A DNA stretch of 64,000 bases, taken from an uncultured Lachnoclostridium sp. (GTDB lineage Bacteria > Bacillota > Clostridia > Lachnospirales > Lachnospiraceae). Shown in pieces: positions 35,433-43,971 of this stretch. The stretch lies in contig CALWDO010000001.1 of NCBI GenBank assembly GCA_944376715.1, positions 124,001-188,000 on the forward strand, in the 5' to 3' direction. The translations under genes and the position numbers were made by a program. The first letter of the stretch is position 1, and every line of letters starts with the position of its first letter. Under the pieces are notes generated by a model. It was not told the origin of the DNA. It did not search any database and was given only the letters and a program-made list of their open reading frames with translations.

Positions 35433-36521
35433 CTATCCTTCCTTCAGTTCTTTCCTGATCTGCTCTGCCAGTTTATGATTATTCTTCTCCACATGCACCC
35501 TGGAGATAAATCTGTCCACCTGTTCCGTCCACCTGCTGTAATCGCCCGCAAGCTTCCTGACCGCTGAGACATAATCGTCCGAAGCGATTCCTATGCCGTA
35601 CTTTTCACAGAGTTCCTTAAGAGGAGGATTCGTGGAAGTAAGCACCGGTATTCCCTCGTACAGGAACTCAAATATCTTCCCGCTGGCACAGTATTTATTG
35701 TTAAGATCCCGCTGATGATAGGCCACAAAACCGATCTGACAGTTCTCAATAAAATACTTCAGATGATCCTGATCCATGCGGGGCAGTATTTTCACATTCG
35801 TAAGTCTCAGTTCCCGAATTGTGGCGCCTGCCAGGATCTCGTCCTCCTCGTCATTTTCACCGACCAGAAGAAGTTCATATTTTCCGCCCAGCTCCTTCAT
35901 GGCTTCCAGCAGTTTGCCGGTAGTCCGGCTCATATCGCAGCCTGCAGTAGAAATAATACGGAATCTTTTCTCCCGGAAAAAATCTCCGTTTTCTTCCTCC
36001 ATCTGCCTCTGCTTTCCTGCCGCCGTATATTCCAGTCTGCGGATGTTTTCATAGTTCAAAGGCGTTTTCTTAAGCCCGAACATTTTTACCATGATTTTAG
36101 CCCGGAATGGATTGGCGGCGATGACCACGTCCGAATGCCTGGTAAATATTTTTTCCATGATGCAGCCGATCTTCCCCGGAATACCGGCAGCGCTCTTCAT
36201 ATCGTACAATTCTCTGCAGTCCTGTACTACATACCTGGCGCCGCAGATACCCTTTGCCAGATATCCGGGCAGGATGCCTTTCCGGTTATCGATAAAGATC
36301 AGATCCACTTTCCCCAGCCGCCTGGCCTGCAGGCAGCAGAAACGGATGAAAGCCGGATATCCATGGTCCGTATAAAGGATATGATTTTTTTCCTGCGGCT
36401 CTTCTCCGTCGGAACGGCGGGTGATATAGGTCACCTCGCCCAATTCTTTGGCGACTTTAATCAGTTCCCGAAGACGCCCATCATATTTCCAATGGTCGTA
36501 GGAAATCAACAATATCTTCAT
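35433..36521 (-). CDS. Glycosyltransferase (GT4-like)
   Basis: This 362-residue protein has a GT-B look. Seen: MKILLISYDHWKYDGRLREL at the start, VDLIFIDNRKGILPGYLAK, VVQDCRELYDM, a donor-lobe start at FRIISTAGCDMSRTTGKLLEAM, and YCASGKIFEFLYEGIPVLTSTNP with the GT4-type glutamate. The N-terminal lobe is more diverged than in the other GT4 proteins here. It overlaps the aminotransferase by 4 bases and sits next to the diamino-uronate genes, so it may transfer that sugar. Confidence 0.78.
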   Translation of the reverse strand: MKILLISYDHWKYDGRLRELIKVAKELGEVTYITRRSDGEEPQEKNHILYTDHGYPAFIRFCCLQARRLGKVDLIFIDNRKGILPGYLAKGICGARYVVQDCRELYDMKSAAGIPGKIGCIMEKIFTRHSDVVIAANPFRAKIMVKMFGLKKTPLNYENIRRLEYTAAGKQRQMEEENGDFFREKRFRIISTAGCDMSRTTGKLLEAMKELGGKYELLLVGENDEEDEILAGATIRELRLTNVKILPRMDQDHLKYFIENCQIGFVAYHQRDLNNKYCASGKIFEFLYEGIPVLTSTNPPLKELCEKYGIGIASDDYVSAVRKLAGDYSRWTEQVDRFISRVHVEKNNHKLAEQIRKELKEG

Positions 36522-37654
36522 ATATCTGCTCCTGTTTTCTCACGGATCAGCCGGATCACCTTCGCCTGGTCCTCCTCTGTCAGATACGGCGACAAAGGAA
36601 GCGCCAGCACTCTCTGACATACGTCTGACGTCACCGGGAACGTTTCTCCATACAGTCTGCATCCCGCGAACGCCGTCTGCTGGTGCATCCCTCTGGGATA
36701 ATAAATATTCGTAGGCACGCCGTGCTCCTTCAGGTATTCCTGCACTGCGCCGCGCTCTTCTCCGTCTTTTAAAAGGATACTATACTGTGCCCATCCGGAA
36801 CCATATCCCTCCGGTATCTTCGGTACTTTCACACAATCTGACAGCCCTTCCTCATACCGGGCTGCTATACGGTCCGTATCCTTCAGTTCATACTCCCGGA
36901 AAGCTTTCAGCTTTACCCGCAGTACCGCTGCCTGGAGTGTGTCCAGGCGGGAATTCATCCCGATCCGGACATTGTCATACTTGTCCGTTCCCTTTCCATG
37001 GATCCGCAGAGAACGGATCAATTCCGCCCATTCGTCATTATCCGTGAAGACGGCGCCGCCGTCTCCATAGCATCCCAGGGGCTTGGCCGGGAAAAAGGAT
37101 GTAGTCGCGATATCGCCGAAACTTCCTGCCCGTCTGCCATGGAGACTTCCTCCAAATCCCTGAGCCGCGTCTTCCAGAATATACATGCCGTAACGATCCG
37201 CAATCTCCCGGATCCGCTCATAATCTGCGGGCAGTCCGAAAAGATCCACCGCCACGATTACCCGGGGCTTCAATTTCCCTTCTGCCAGTACCGCCTGCAC
37301 CGCCCTCTCCAGACTGTCAGGATCCATATTAAAAGTGTCTTCCAGAATGTCGGTGAACACCGGCGTCGCGCCTTCATACGCCACGGTTTCGGCAGAAGAG
37401 AAGAAAGTAAAGTCCGGCACAAAGACCGCGTCTCCCTCTCCGATCCCCCATGCCATCAGAGCAAGGGTCAGTGCATCTGTACCATTACCGCAGGTAATAC
37501 AATGTTTCACGCCCACGTACTCCGCCAGCTCTGCTTCCAGCTGTGCCACCGACTTTCCTCCGATATAGGCAGACTCTTCCAGAACCTGTCCGATCGCGGC
37601 ATCCATCCCGGACTTCAACACCTGATACTGCTTTTTCAGATCACGAAATTCCAT
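36518..37654 (-). CDS. DegT/DnrJ/EryC1/StrS aminotransferase, WbpE/WlbC-like
   Basis: This is a 378-residue PLP-dependent sugar aminotransferase. Seen: EFRDLKKQYQVLKSGMD, ITCGNGTDALTLALMAWGIG, VDLFGLPADYERI, ILEDAAQGFGG and TSFFPAKPLGCYGDGGAVFT with the PLP lysine, then GMNSRLDTLQAAVL. The FFPxKPLGCYGDGGA form is characteristic of WbpE/WlbC, which put an amino group on C3 of UDP-3-keto-GlcNAcA. This agrees with the WbpB-like oxidase at 41570 and WbpA-like dehydrogenase at 42649. It follows the acyl carrier protein with one base between. Confidence 0.86.
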   Translation of the reverse strand: MEFRDLKKQYQVLKSGMDAAIGQVLEESAYIGGKSVAQLEAELAEYVGVKHCITCGNGTDALTLALMAWGIGEGDAVFVPDFTFFSSAETVAYEGATPVFTDILEDTFNMDPDSLERAVQAVLAEGKLKPRVIVAVDLFGLPADYERIREIADRYGMYILEDAAQGFGGSLHGRRAGSFGDIATTSFFPAKPLGCYGDGGAVFTDNDEWAELIRSLRIHGKGTDKYDNVRIGMNSRLDTLQAAVLRVKLKAFREYELKDTDRIAARYEEGLSDCVKVPKIPEGYGSGWAQYSILLKDGEERGAVQEYLKEHGVPTNIYYPRGMHQQTAFAGCRLYGETFPVTSDVCQRVLALPLSPYLTEEDQAKVIRLIREKTGADI

Positions 37655-37655
37655 C

Positions 37656-37886
37656 TCACTCTTCCTCTCTGATCCGCTGGATCAAGTTCCAGATCCCCTC
37701 CGCGGAATTCAGATTCTCCGGCACGATCTCCTCTGCCGGGATCTCTACCCCGAACTGATCTTCGATCTCTGCGATCAGGGTAATCACATCAAAAGACTCC
37801 AGCAGTCCGTCGTCGATCAGTTCTTTTTCTGTTTCAAAATCAATCTCAGGCTTCAGGGCCTGCAGAAGCTCCATTAATTCTTCCAT
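37656..37886 (-). CDS. Stand-alone acyl carrier protein
   Basis: A 76-residue acidic, helical protein of the phosphopantetheine carrier family. The attachment site reads DDGLLESFDVITL, with Ser about residue 31 in an E-S-F context in place of the fatty-acid type D-S-L. Such divergent sites are typical of D-alanine carrier and peptide-type carriers. It is placed between the WbpE-like aminotransferase and the decarboxylase, close to the adenylating ligase at 39138, so it most likely carries the activated amino acid or acyl group for sugar N-acylation. An internal promoter may sit upstream. A fatty-acid role is unlikely. Confidence 0.85.
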   Translation of the reverse strand: MEELMELLQALKPEIDFETEKELIDDGLLESFDVITLIAEIEDQFGVEIPAEEIVPENLNSAEGIWNLIQRIREEE

Positions 37887-37931
37887 ATTACAATCTTTCT
37901 CCTGACACTTAGTATTGTTTGCTATCAGGAC

Positions 37932-37960
37932 ATTTTATCATGCCTGCATTATGAACGCAA
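37932..37960 (-). promoter_or_regulatory. Possible internal promoter upstream of the carrier protein gene
   Basis: On the minus strand: TTGCGT at 37960-37955, a 17-base spacer, and TAAAAT at 37937-37932 preceded by TGA (extended -10). The -35 lies inside the end of the decarboxylase gene. This 62-base gap is one of the few sizeable gaps within the long operon. Confidence 0.5.
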
Positions 37961-39130
37961 GTCTTCCGTGTTCCATGGCCATGTTTCCAACGCGCCGCGC
38001 ACCAGTCTGACGCCTTCTTTTTCCCCGTAAAGGTAGATCTTCGGCATCCGGCGGCTCAGGAACAGATAGATCCCCTCTGTCACCGAATAGGCCCCGATAT
38101 TATGGAAAACCAGGTAATCCCCAATCCTTGCGTCGCAAAGCGGCAGCTTTTTCAGAAGAATATCCGCCACCGTACACAGGGAGCCATAGACCGTCCATTC
38201 CTCTTCCTTCTCCTGCTCCAGCGGATGCTGCGGGAAGTAAGAAAGGATCGGCGTCTTCATAGCCATATTCTGGCCGTAGTAATTCACATGATTGATCCCG
38301 CCGTCCACGATGCACACATTGACCGCGTCATTCCTCTTCTGGTCCATGATCTTCGTCATATAATATCCGCAGGACGCGGTCAGATAACGCCCCATCTCAA
38401 ACGTCACTTCATAAGGCCTCTTCTCCCGGAACAGTTCCATGAACGACTCCAGAAGACGCCGGTCTTCCGAAAAATCATCCTTTGTAAAATATGGTACTCC
38501 CAGCCCAGGACCGAATTCCAGTTCCCTGGTCACAAAGCCTTCCTCTTCCTTCAGACGCCGGATCAGTCCTTCTATATATTCCACTTCAGCCGCGATCTTT
38601 TTGATTACTTTCTTCTGGGTGCCTGTAAAATACTGAAGTCCGCGGATATTTACATATGGATATTTATCCCTTTCACGGATCAGCTGCCGCGCATCCTCTT
38701 CACTCATTCCAAACTGGTTGCCGCTGGTCACCCGGAGCAGGATCTCCACATGCCGTTCCAGTTCTTCCGCGCAGCAGCTCACCAGATAAAACTGACTTCC
38801 GGACTCCGCGGTATAATGTACCACGCCCTGCTCCATGGCATAGCGCACATCTTCATATTCCTTATTTACACCGGACAGAACAATTTTCTTCATATCCAGC
38901 CCGTTCTGTACACAGATATGGAATTCTCCCGGGGAACACACCTCGTACCTCTCCACATATGCGTCCAATGTCTTCACCAGAAACGGGTTTGCCTTCATGG
39001 CAAAACACAGCTTTGCAGGGCGGATCGTATCCGCGATCCACCTGGCACGCTCTGTCAGGATATCTGTATCAAATACATAAGACGGCGTATCCAGCGATAC
39101 CGCCAGTTCCCGCAGCTTTTCCTCGTTCAT
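37949..39130 (-). CDS. Fold-III PLP-dependent decarboxylase (DAP/ornithine decarboxylase family)
   Basis: A 393-residue alanine-racemase-fold enzyme. Seen: YVFDTDILTERARWIAD, LCFAMKANPFLVKTL with the PLP lysine, SPGEFHICVQNG, GLQYFTGTQKKVIKK, GPGLGVPYF for the phosphate loop, and the C-terminal LCDARIGDYLVFHNIGAYS, the Cys-Asp and Tyr of the dimer active site. True LysA has a shorter list of variants; here the gene lies between an adenylating ligase and a carrier protein, as in butirosin BtrK, which decarboxylates glutamyl-ACP. A carrier-bound amino acid is therefore the likely substrate, by analogy. A similar enzyme is at 46843. Confidence 0.82.
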   Translation of the reverse strand: MNEEKLRELAVSLDTPSYVFDTDILTERARWIADTIRPAKLCFAMKANPFLVKTLDAYVERYEVCSPGEFHICVQNGLDMKKIVLSGVNKEYEDVRYAMEQGVVHYTAESGSQFYLVSCCAEELERHVEILLRVTSGNQFGMSEEDARQLIRERDKYPYVNIRGLQYFTGTQKKVIKKIAAEVEYIEGLIRRLKEEEGFVTRELEFGPGLGVPYFTKDDFSEDRRLLESFMELFREKRPYEVTFEMGRYLTASCGYYMTKIMDQKRNDAVNVCIVDGGINHVNYYGQNMAMKTPILSYFPQHPLEQEKEEEWTVYGSLCTVADILLKKLPLCDARIGDYLVFHNIGAYSVTEGIYLFLSRRMPKIYLYGEKEGVRLVRGALETWPWNTEDLRS

Positions 39131-39137
39131 TTAAGCC

Positions 39138-40649
39138 TCACTTTCTGTACTCCGCCATCAGGGCCTTCCTGTCAATCTTGCCGTTCTTGGTCACCGGCAT
39201 ATCGTCTACCCGGTAAAACACGTTAGGAATCATAAAACGGGGCAGCTTTTCCGCCAGCCCTTCAATGATCTCTTTCGCTTCCGGCGCGCCCACATAGAAT
39301 CCTACGATCTTCGTATTTGGCTCGTCATAGATGCAACATGCGCGGGAAACCCCGTCCAATGCCTGGAACGCCGCCTCGATCTCTCCCAGTTCGATCCGGT
39401 GTCCCATATGCTTGATCTGGAAATCTTTCCGCGTCACATAATAAAGTTCTCCCCGCTCATCATAGCGTCCCAGGTCGCCAGTGCGGTAGACCGGTTCCAG
39501 ATAACGCCGGTTCAGCGGATTCTGCACAAATACCTCTTCCGTTTTCTCCCAGTTCCGGAAATATCCCAGAGCAAGCGCCGTACCCGACACGCAGATCTCC
39601 CCCAGTTTCCCCGGCTCCGTCAAAAGCCTGTCTTCTTCATCCAAAAGGAAGACTCTCTCATTCGGGAAAGCCTTCCCAATGGGCAGTACTTCATCTTCCG
39701 CGAATTCTCTGTCTACAATATAATAAGTACAGTTGCAGGTAATCTCGGTAGGTCCGTATAGGTTTACATAGAGCGCGTCCGGCAGATAACTTCTCCAATA
39801 GTTCAGATGTTTCACCGGCATCACTTCGCCGCTGAACATGACTCTGCGGATCGTCTTCGGTACTTTATACCGGAATCCTTTCAACATAGAGATGATGCAC
39901 AGCGCGGAAACAGCCCATGTAAGATTTGTCACCTTTCTGTCATCCAGGAAATCCAACAGTTTCTTCGGTACCGAGAAAAATTTCTTTGGAATCACTTCCA
40001 ATGTAGCCCCTGTCTTCAGCGCAGGGAAGATGTCTTTCACTGAGACATCAAAGTCGAAAGGCGCCTGATTGGCAATCACATCATCCCTGCCGATTCCGAA
40101 TATTCTCACAAAATGCTCCGTAAAATCGATCACAGACCGGTGGGATACGACCACTCCTTTCGGCGTCCCGGTGGAGCCCGAAGTAAAATTTGTATACAGA
40201 GGATCCACATCACAGGAAGCTTCTCTCCTGGACTTCAGCACAGTCTCACAGATCTCATGCTCCGCCAGATCCTCGGCCAACAGAATCTTTCCGGAAAATC
40301 CCAGTTCCCGCACCTTCTGTTCCAGCTTCCTGCCGGTCACCAGAACATCAGCCTCCAGGGTGGACAGGATCGTCAGGATCCGCTCCGCCGGCTGTTCCGG
40401 CTCCACCAACGAATAAAAGCAGCCTGCATAGACTGCTCCCATAAATACATTCAGTGTCCACGCCTCTTTTTCCATCAGAACCGGTACCGGCGCATTCTGA
40501 GGAAGCACTGCCGCCAGGGCACTGCCGATCCGTTTTCCGTATTCTCTGACCTGCGCATAGGTGTAGCTCTGCTCCAGGTCCTCGACCGCCGCCTTATCCG
40601 GGCACTGCGACGCGCTGCACTCCAGATAATCCAGGATATTCTGAACCAT
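39138..40649 (-). CDS. AMP-forming amino acid adenylation enzyme (DltA-like, stand-alone)
   Basis: About 500 residues from ATG 40649, which has AGGAGAG ahead; the longer frame to 40775 overlaps the next gene and is rejected. Seen: NFTSGSTGTPKGVVVSHRS (ATP loop), APFDFDVSVKDIFPAL, NLYGPTEITCNCTYY, YRTGDLGRYDERGELYYV, GHRIELGEIEAAF and the catalytic lysine in TKNGKIDRKAL. This is a free adenylation domain with no fused carrier, like DltA. It should activate an amino (or similar) acid and load it on the small carrier protein at 37656. The amino acid cannot be read by eye. The dltB partner is absent, so D-alanylation of teichoic acid is unlikely. Confidence 0.86.
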   Translation of the reverse strand: MVQNILDYLECSASQCPDKAAVEDLEQSYTYAQVREYGKRIGSALAAVLPQNAPVPVLMEKEAWTLNVFMGAVYAGCFYSLVEPEQPAERILTILSTLEADVLVTGRKLEQKVRELGFSGKILLAEDLAEHEICETVLKSRREASCDVDPLYTNFTSGSTGTPKGVVVSHRSVIDFTEHFVRIFGIGRDDVIANQAPFDFDVSVKDIFPALKTGATLEVIPKKFFSVPKKLLDFLDDRKVTNLTWAVSALCIISMLKGFRYKVPKTIRRVMFSGEVMPVKHLNYWRSYLPDALYVNLYGPTEITCNCTYYIVDREFAEDEVLPIGKAFPNERVFLLDEEDRLLTEPGKLGEICVSGTALALGYFRNWEKTEEVFVQNPLNRRYLEPVYRTGDLGRYDERGELYYVTRKDFQIKHMGHRIELGEIEAAFQALDGVSRACCIYDEPNTKIVGFYVGAPEAKEIIEGLAEKLPRFMIPNVFYRVDDMPVTKNGKIDRKALMAEYRK

Positions 40650-40671
40650 ATACTCTCTCCTGTCTTTACAT

Positions 40672-41577
40672 TTATTTCTTTTTGATTTCCAGTACCTTCC
40701 TGGCCGGATTGCCAAACTGCTTCTCACCCTCCGGCACATCCTTGATCGCCACTGCTCCGAGTCCCAGATACGCATGATCCCCGACCTCTATCCGGTTCGT
40801 CGTCACCGCCATGGGCGCTACGTACGCCTGATCGCCGATCCGGCAGTGTCCTGAGATACTGGCCTTCCCGCTGACCAGGGTCTCTTCACCGATCCGGCAG
40901 TTATGTCCCACATCTCCCAGAAGGCCAATCATGGACCCTCTTCCAAGCACGGTCGTCCTGGTGTCCCCTGCCGCCAGCACGGAACCCGCCAGCAAAAGAC
41001 AGCCATCCTCGATCACCGTTCCTGCCAGATGGGGCAGCGTCCTGCAGGCTCCGTCTTCTGTCCGGTATATATCCGCGTCTTCCACGCCTATCAGACATTT
41101 TTCACGGATCTGCACATCTCTTCCGATCCGCACATGATCTCCGATCACGGTCCCTGCTCCGATCCGGGAATTATCTCCTATCACTACATCTCTTCCAATA
41201 ACGCAGAAAGGTCCAATCTGCACATTTTCTCCTATCTGAAGATCCTCACTGAAGCAGCATCCGGCAGCCATTCTCTGCCCTACATGAGGCATAAGACATT
41301 TCAGCCTCTCCAAAAGCTCTCCATAAAGATTTTTAGGATAAGAACATTTCAGTTGTATACTGGATGGATCCAGACTTACTTCCATATCTTTTTTCGTGAT
41401 GAAAATGCATTCTTTGACCTTTTCTGCATCCTCGGACACATCATTTTTCACGAATATAATAGAATGGTCTTCCGGCGCTTCCGGATCAGACACGCCATAG
41501 ATCCTTCCTTCCAGATCCCTTCCTTCGGGAAAACCCTCCAGAAGATCCCGGATCGTGATCTCACATATCTTAAACAT
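40672..41577 (-). CDS. LpxD-like left-handed beta-helix acyltransferase
   Basis: About 301 residues from ATG 41577, with GGGAGAG just ahead. Residues ~1-100 form a separate N-terminal domain; then hexapeptide repeats: IGENVQIGPFCVIGRDVVIG, IGAGTVIGDHVRIG, and VGHNCRIGEETLVSGKASIS with the catalytic His of LpxD/LpxA-type enzymes, closing with QFGNPARKVLEIKK. The arrangement (N-terminal domain, long helix, VGHN) resembles LpxD, which uses an acyl-ACP, more than the acetyl-CoA-dependent WbpD. It neighbours a carrier protein and its ligase, so acyl-carrier-dependent N-acylation of the C3 amine of a UDP-uronic acid is inferred. A Gram-positive has no lipid A, so true LpxD is excluded. Confidence 0.8.
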   Translation of the reverse strand: MFKICEITIRDLLEGFPEGRDLEGRIYGVSDPEAPEDHSIIFVKNDVSEDAEKVKECIFITKKDMEVSLDPSSIQLKCSYPKNLYGELLERLKCLMPHVGQRMAAGCCFSEDLQIGENVQIGPFCVIGRDVVIGDNSRIGAGTVIGDHVRIGRDVQIREKCLIGVEDADIYRTEDGACRTLPHLAGTVIEDGCLLLAGSVLAAGDTRTTVLGRGSMIGLLGDVGHNCRIGEETLVSGKASISGHCRIGDQAYVAPMAVTTNRIEVGDHAYLGLGAVAIKDVPEGEKQFGNPARKVLEIKKK

Positions 41578-42649
41578 CGAACTCTCCCGCCATATCTGTA
41601 CTTTCAAAATCTTTCAACGGCAGCTTCACCGGCACGCCTTCTTTCTGGCTCTTGTAAATGGCCAGCACCAGTTCCAGGGCATTCCTTCCTGCCGCAGCGT
41701 CCACATACGGCTTCCGGTCATGTTCTATCGCGTCTATCATATCCGCATACAGACTGGTATGACCATTCCCGTAGACATTGCTGGTGGCCTCTTTAAGCCC
41801 CTTATTGGCGTCATCCCTGGCTTCTTCGTCCGCAAAGTCCCACACATCAATATTGTTCGTGGACTTTCCTCCGATCTTCACAGTTCCCTTCTCTCCGAAG
41901 ATATACAGAGTCTCTTCCAGATTCTGCGGATATACGTTGGTCGTCCCCTCTATGGTGGCAATCGCGCCGTTTTTAAACTTCACCACTGCCATGCCCACAT
42001 CCTCTGCCTCCAGGTAATGGTGGAACTGCTGACGGGTCTGTCCGTAGACTTCTTCCACTTCATCCCCGAACATCCAGCGGAGGAGATCGATGCCGTGAAT
42101 ACACTGATTCATCAGCGCTCCCCCGTCGGAAGCCCATCTGCCTCTCCAGGGAGCCTGGTCATAGTAGCTTTTATTCCTGTTCCATCTCACATGAACAGAG
42201 CCGTGGGAAAGTTTTCCGAATCTTCCTGCCTCCAGCGCTTTCCTGGTCTCCTGCACCGCGATGTTGAACCGGTTCTGATGGCAGGCGGAAACTTTCACGC
42301 CTTTCTCTTTGGAACGGCGGACAATCTCATCCGCATCCTTCATGCTCATGGCAATGGGCTTCTCGATGATGCAGTTCACTCCATGATCTATGCAATACAA
42401 AGCGATCTGTGCATGCACGCCGCTCTCTGTGGCGATCCCCACCAGCTCCGGACGTACCTCTTCCACCATTTTTCGGTAGTCTGTATATCTGGCGATAGAA
42501 GAGTCCTTCTCCAGTTCATGCTTTGCCAGCAGGTTCTCCATCTGCTGCGGATCCACGTCGCAGACCGCGGCAAATTCCAATCCGTTGTTCAATACCGCTT
42601 TTACATGATTTGTGGCGATGCGTCCGCATCCGATCAACGCGTATTTCAT
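41570..42649 (-). CDS. Gfo/Idh/MocA oxidoreductase, WbpB/WlbA-like
   Basis: This 359-residue NAD-dependent oxidase, by analogy to WbpB/WlbA, oxidises C3 of UDP-N-acetylglucosaminuronic acid. Seen: YALIGCGRIATNHVKAVL (NAD loop), ATESGVHAQIALYCIDHG, CIIEKPIAMSMKDAD with the catalytic lysine, and the WlbA-type stretch YYDQAPWRGRWASDGGALMN followed by QCIHGIDLLRWMFG. ATG 42649 is used rather than the adjacent GTG 42652; it overlaps the TGA of the dehydrogenase gene. The order WbpA-like, WbpB-like, acyltransferase is that of 2,3-diamino-uronate clusters. Confidence 0.86.
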   Translation of the reverse strand: MKYALIGCGRIATNHVKAVLNNGLEFAAVCDVDPQQMENLLAKHELEKDSSIARYTDYRKMVEEVRPELVGIATESGVHAQIALYCIDHGVNCIIEKPIAMSMKDADEIVRRSKEKGVKVSACHQNRFNIAVQETRKALEAGRFGKLSHGSVHVRWNRNKSYYDQAPWRGRWASDGGALMNQCIHGIDLLRWMFGDEVEEVYGQTRQQFHHYLEAEDVGMAVVKFKNGAIATIEGTTNVYPQNLEETLYIFGEKGTVKIGGKSTNNIDVWDFADEEARDDANKGLKEATSNVYGNGHTSLYADMIDAIEHDRKPYVDAAAGRNALELVLAIYKSQKEGVPVKLPLKDFESTDMAGEFDV

Positions 42650-43968
42650 CACAATACCTCGATATTCTCTCTGTTTTCTATGTTTTTCATGACATTCTTG
42701 GTGTCAAAGACGGCTTTTGCATGCCGCTGCACCAGTTCATAATCCACGTTGGTATGGGCCGTCGTGATCATGACCAAATCCGCGCTCTCGATCAGATCCT
42801 CCGTCAGTTCCGGCTCGCTTACGCGCTCCTGTCCCTTGAATCTGTACTGTCTGACCCAGGGATCATAATAGACCACATCCGCTCCTGTCTTTTCCAGTTC
42901 CTCGATCACGCGCAGGGCAGGGCTCTCCCGGTAATCATCGATGTCCTGCTTGTAAGCCACGCCAAGGATCAGCACTCTGGAACCGTTCAGGGATTTCCGG
43001 AAACGGTTCAGGATCTTTCCTGCCCGTTCCACACAGTATGCCGGCATCTTATCGTTAATCATCATGGAACTTTCGATCATGGAAGTATGGAATCCGTATT
43101 CCCTCGCCTTCCAGGACAGATAATAGGGATCCAGCGGAATGCAGTGGCCGCCCAGTCCCGGTCCCGGATAAAACGGCTGGAAGCCGTAAGGCTTCGTGCT
43201 GGCCGCGTCAATGACCTCCCAGATACTGATGCCCATCTCGTTGCAGAGCATCGCCAGTTCATTGATCAGGCCAATATTGATGTTCCTGTAAGTATTTTCC
43301 AGAATCTTCTCCATCTCCGCGATGGCCGGGGAAGACACCTCTTTCACATCGCCTTCCAGGACTGCCCGGTACATGGCTGCGATGACTTCCGTGGCGTCTT
43401 TGCCCACTCCGCCGATCACTTTCGGAGTATTCTTCGTCTTATAGATCAGATTGCCCGGGTCCACACGTTCCGGAGAAAATCCCAAGTAAAAATCTTCGCC
43501 GCATTTCAGCCCTGATCCTTCCTCCAGGATCGGCTTCACCAGCTCTTCTGTAGTACCCGGATAGGTAGTGGACTCCAGCACGACCATGGTGTTCTTCGTC
43601 AGATATTTTGCGATATCTCTCGTGGAGTTCCGCACACAGCTCAGATCCGGCTCCTGATGGACGTCCAGCGGCGTAGGTACGCAGATGGCGATAAAATCCA
43701 CATCCTTGATAAAGCTGAAATCCGATGTGGCGGACAACATTCCTTCTTCCACCAGACGTTTCAAGTCCTTATCTACCACATCTCCAATATAATTGTGCCC
43801 CTCGTTGACCAGCTTCACTTTGTGCGGCTGTTCATCGAAACCGATTGTCCTGAATCCGGCTTTCGCCTTCTCCACCGCCAGCGGCAGACCCACATAGCCC
43901 AGGCCGATCACACCGACTACGATCTCCTTTTTCGCGATTTTATCCAATAGTAATTGTTTCATGCCCAT
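42649..43968 (-). CDS. UDP-N-acetyl-D-glucosamine 6-dehydrogenase, WbpA-like
   Basis: This is a 439-residue nucleotide-sugar dehydrogenase. Seen: GVIGLGYVGLPLAVEKAKAG, ICVPTPLDVHQEPDLS, LESTTYPGTTEELV, FSPERVDPGN, and GPGLGGHCIPLDPYYLSW with the catalytic cysteine. The LDPYYLSWKARE form is that of the WbpA/TviB group, which makes UDP-GlcNAcA from UDP-GlcNAc, and differs from the WecC-like enzyme at 20324. It feeds the WbpB-like oxidase directly downstream, with which it overlaps at stop/start. AAAGGAAG precedes the ATG. Confidence 0.88.
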   Translation of the reverse strand: MGMKQLLLDKIAKKEIVVGVIGLGYVGLPLAVEKAKAGFRTIGFDEQPHKVKLVNEGHNYIGDVVDKDLKRLVEEGMLSATSDFSFIKDVDFIAICVPTPLDVHQEPDLSCVRNSTRDIAKYLTKNTMVVLESTTYPGTTEELVKPILEEGSGLKCGEDFYLGFSPERVDPGNLIYKTKNTPKVIGGVGKDATEVIAAMYRAVLEGDVKEVSSPAIAEMEKILENTYRNINIGLINELAMLCNEMGISIWEVIDAASTKPYGFQPFYPGPGLGGHCIPLDPYYLSWKAREYGFHTSMIESSMMINDKMPAYCVERAGKILNRFRKSLNGSRVLILGVAYKQDIDDYRESPALRVIEELEKTGADVVYYDPWVRQYRFKGQERVSEPELTEDLIESADLVMITTAHTNVDYELVQRHAKAVFDTKNVMKNIENRENIEVL

Positions 43969-43971
43969 CTT

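Noticed and set aside
39138-40649. A Dlt system for teichoic acid D-alanylation.
   Set aside because: A ligase and a carrier are present but no dltB or dltD, and the neighbours are nucleotide-sugar genes.
40672-41577. Calling this gene lpxD.
   Set aside because: The organism looks Gram-positive and no lipid A genes are present; only the fold and catalytic pattern are alike.
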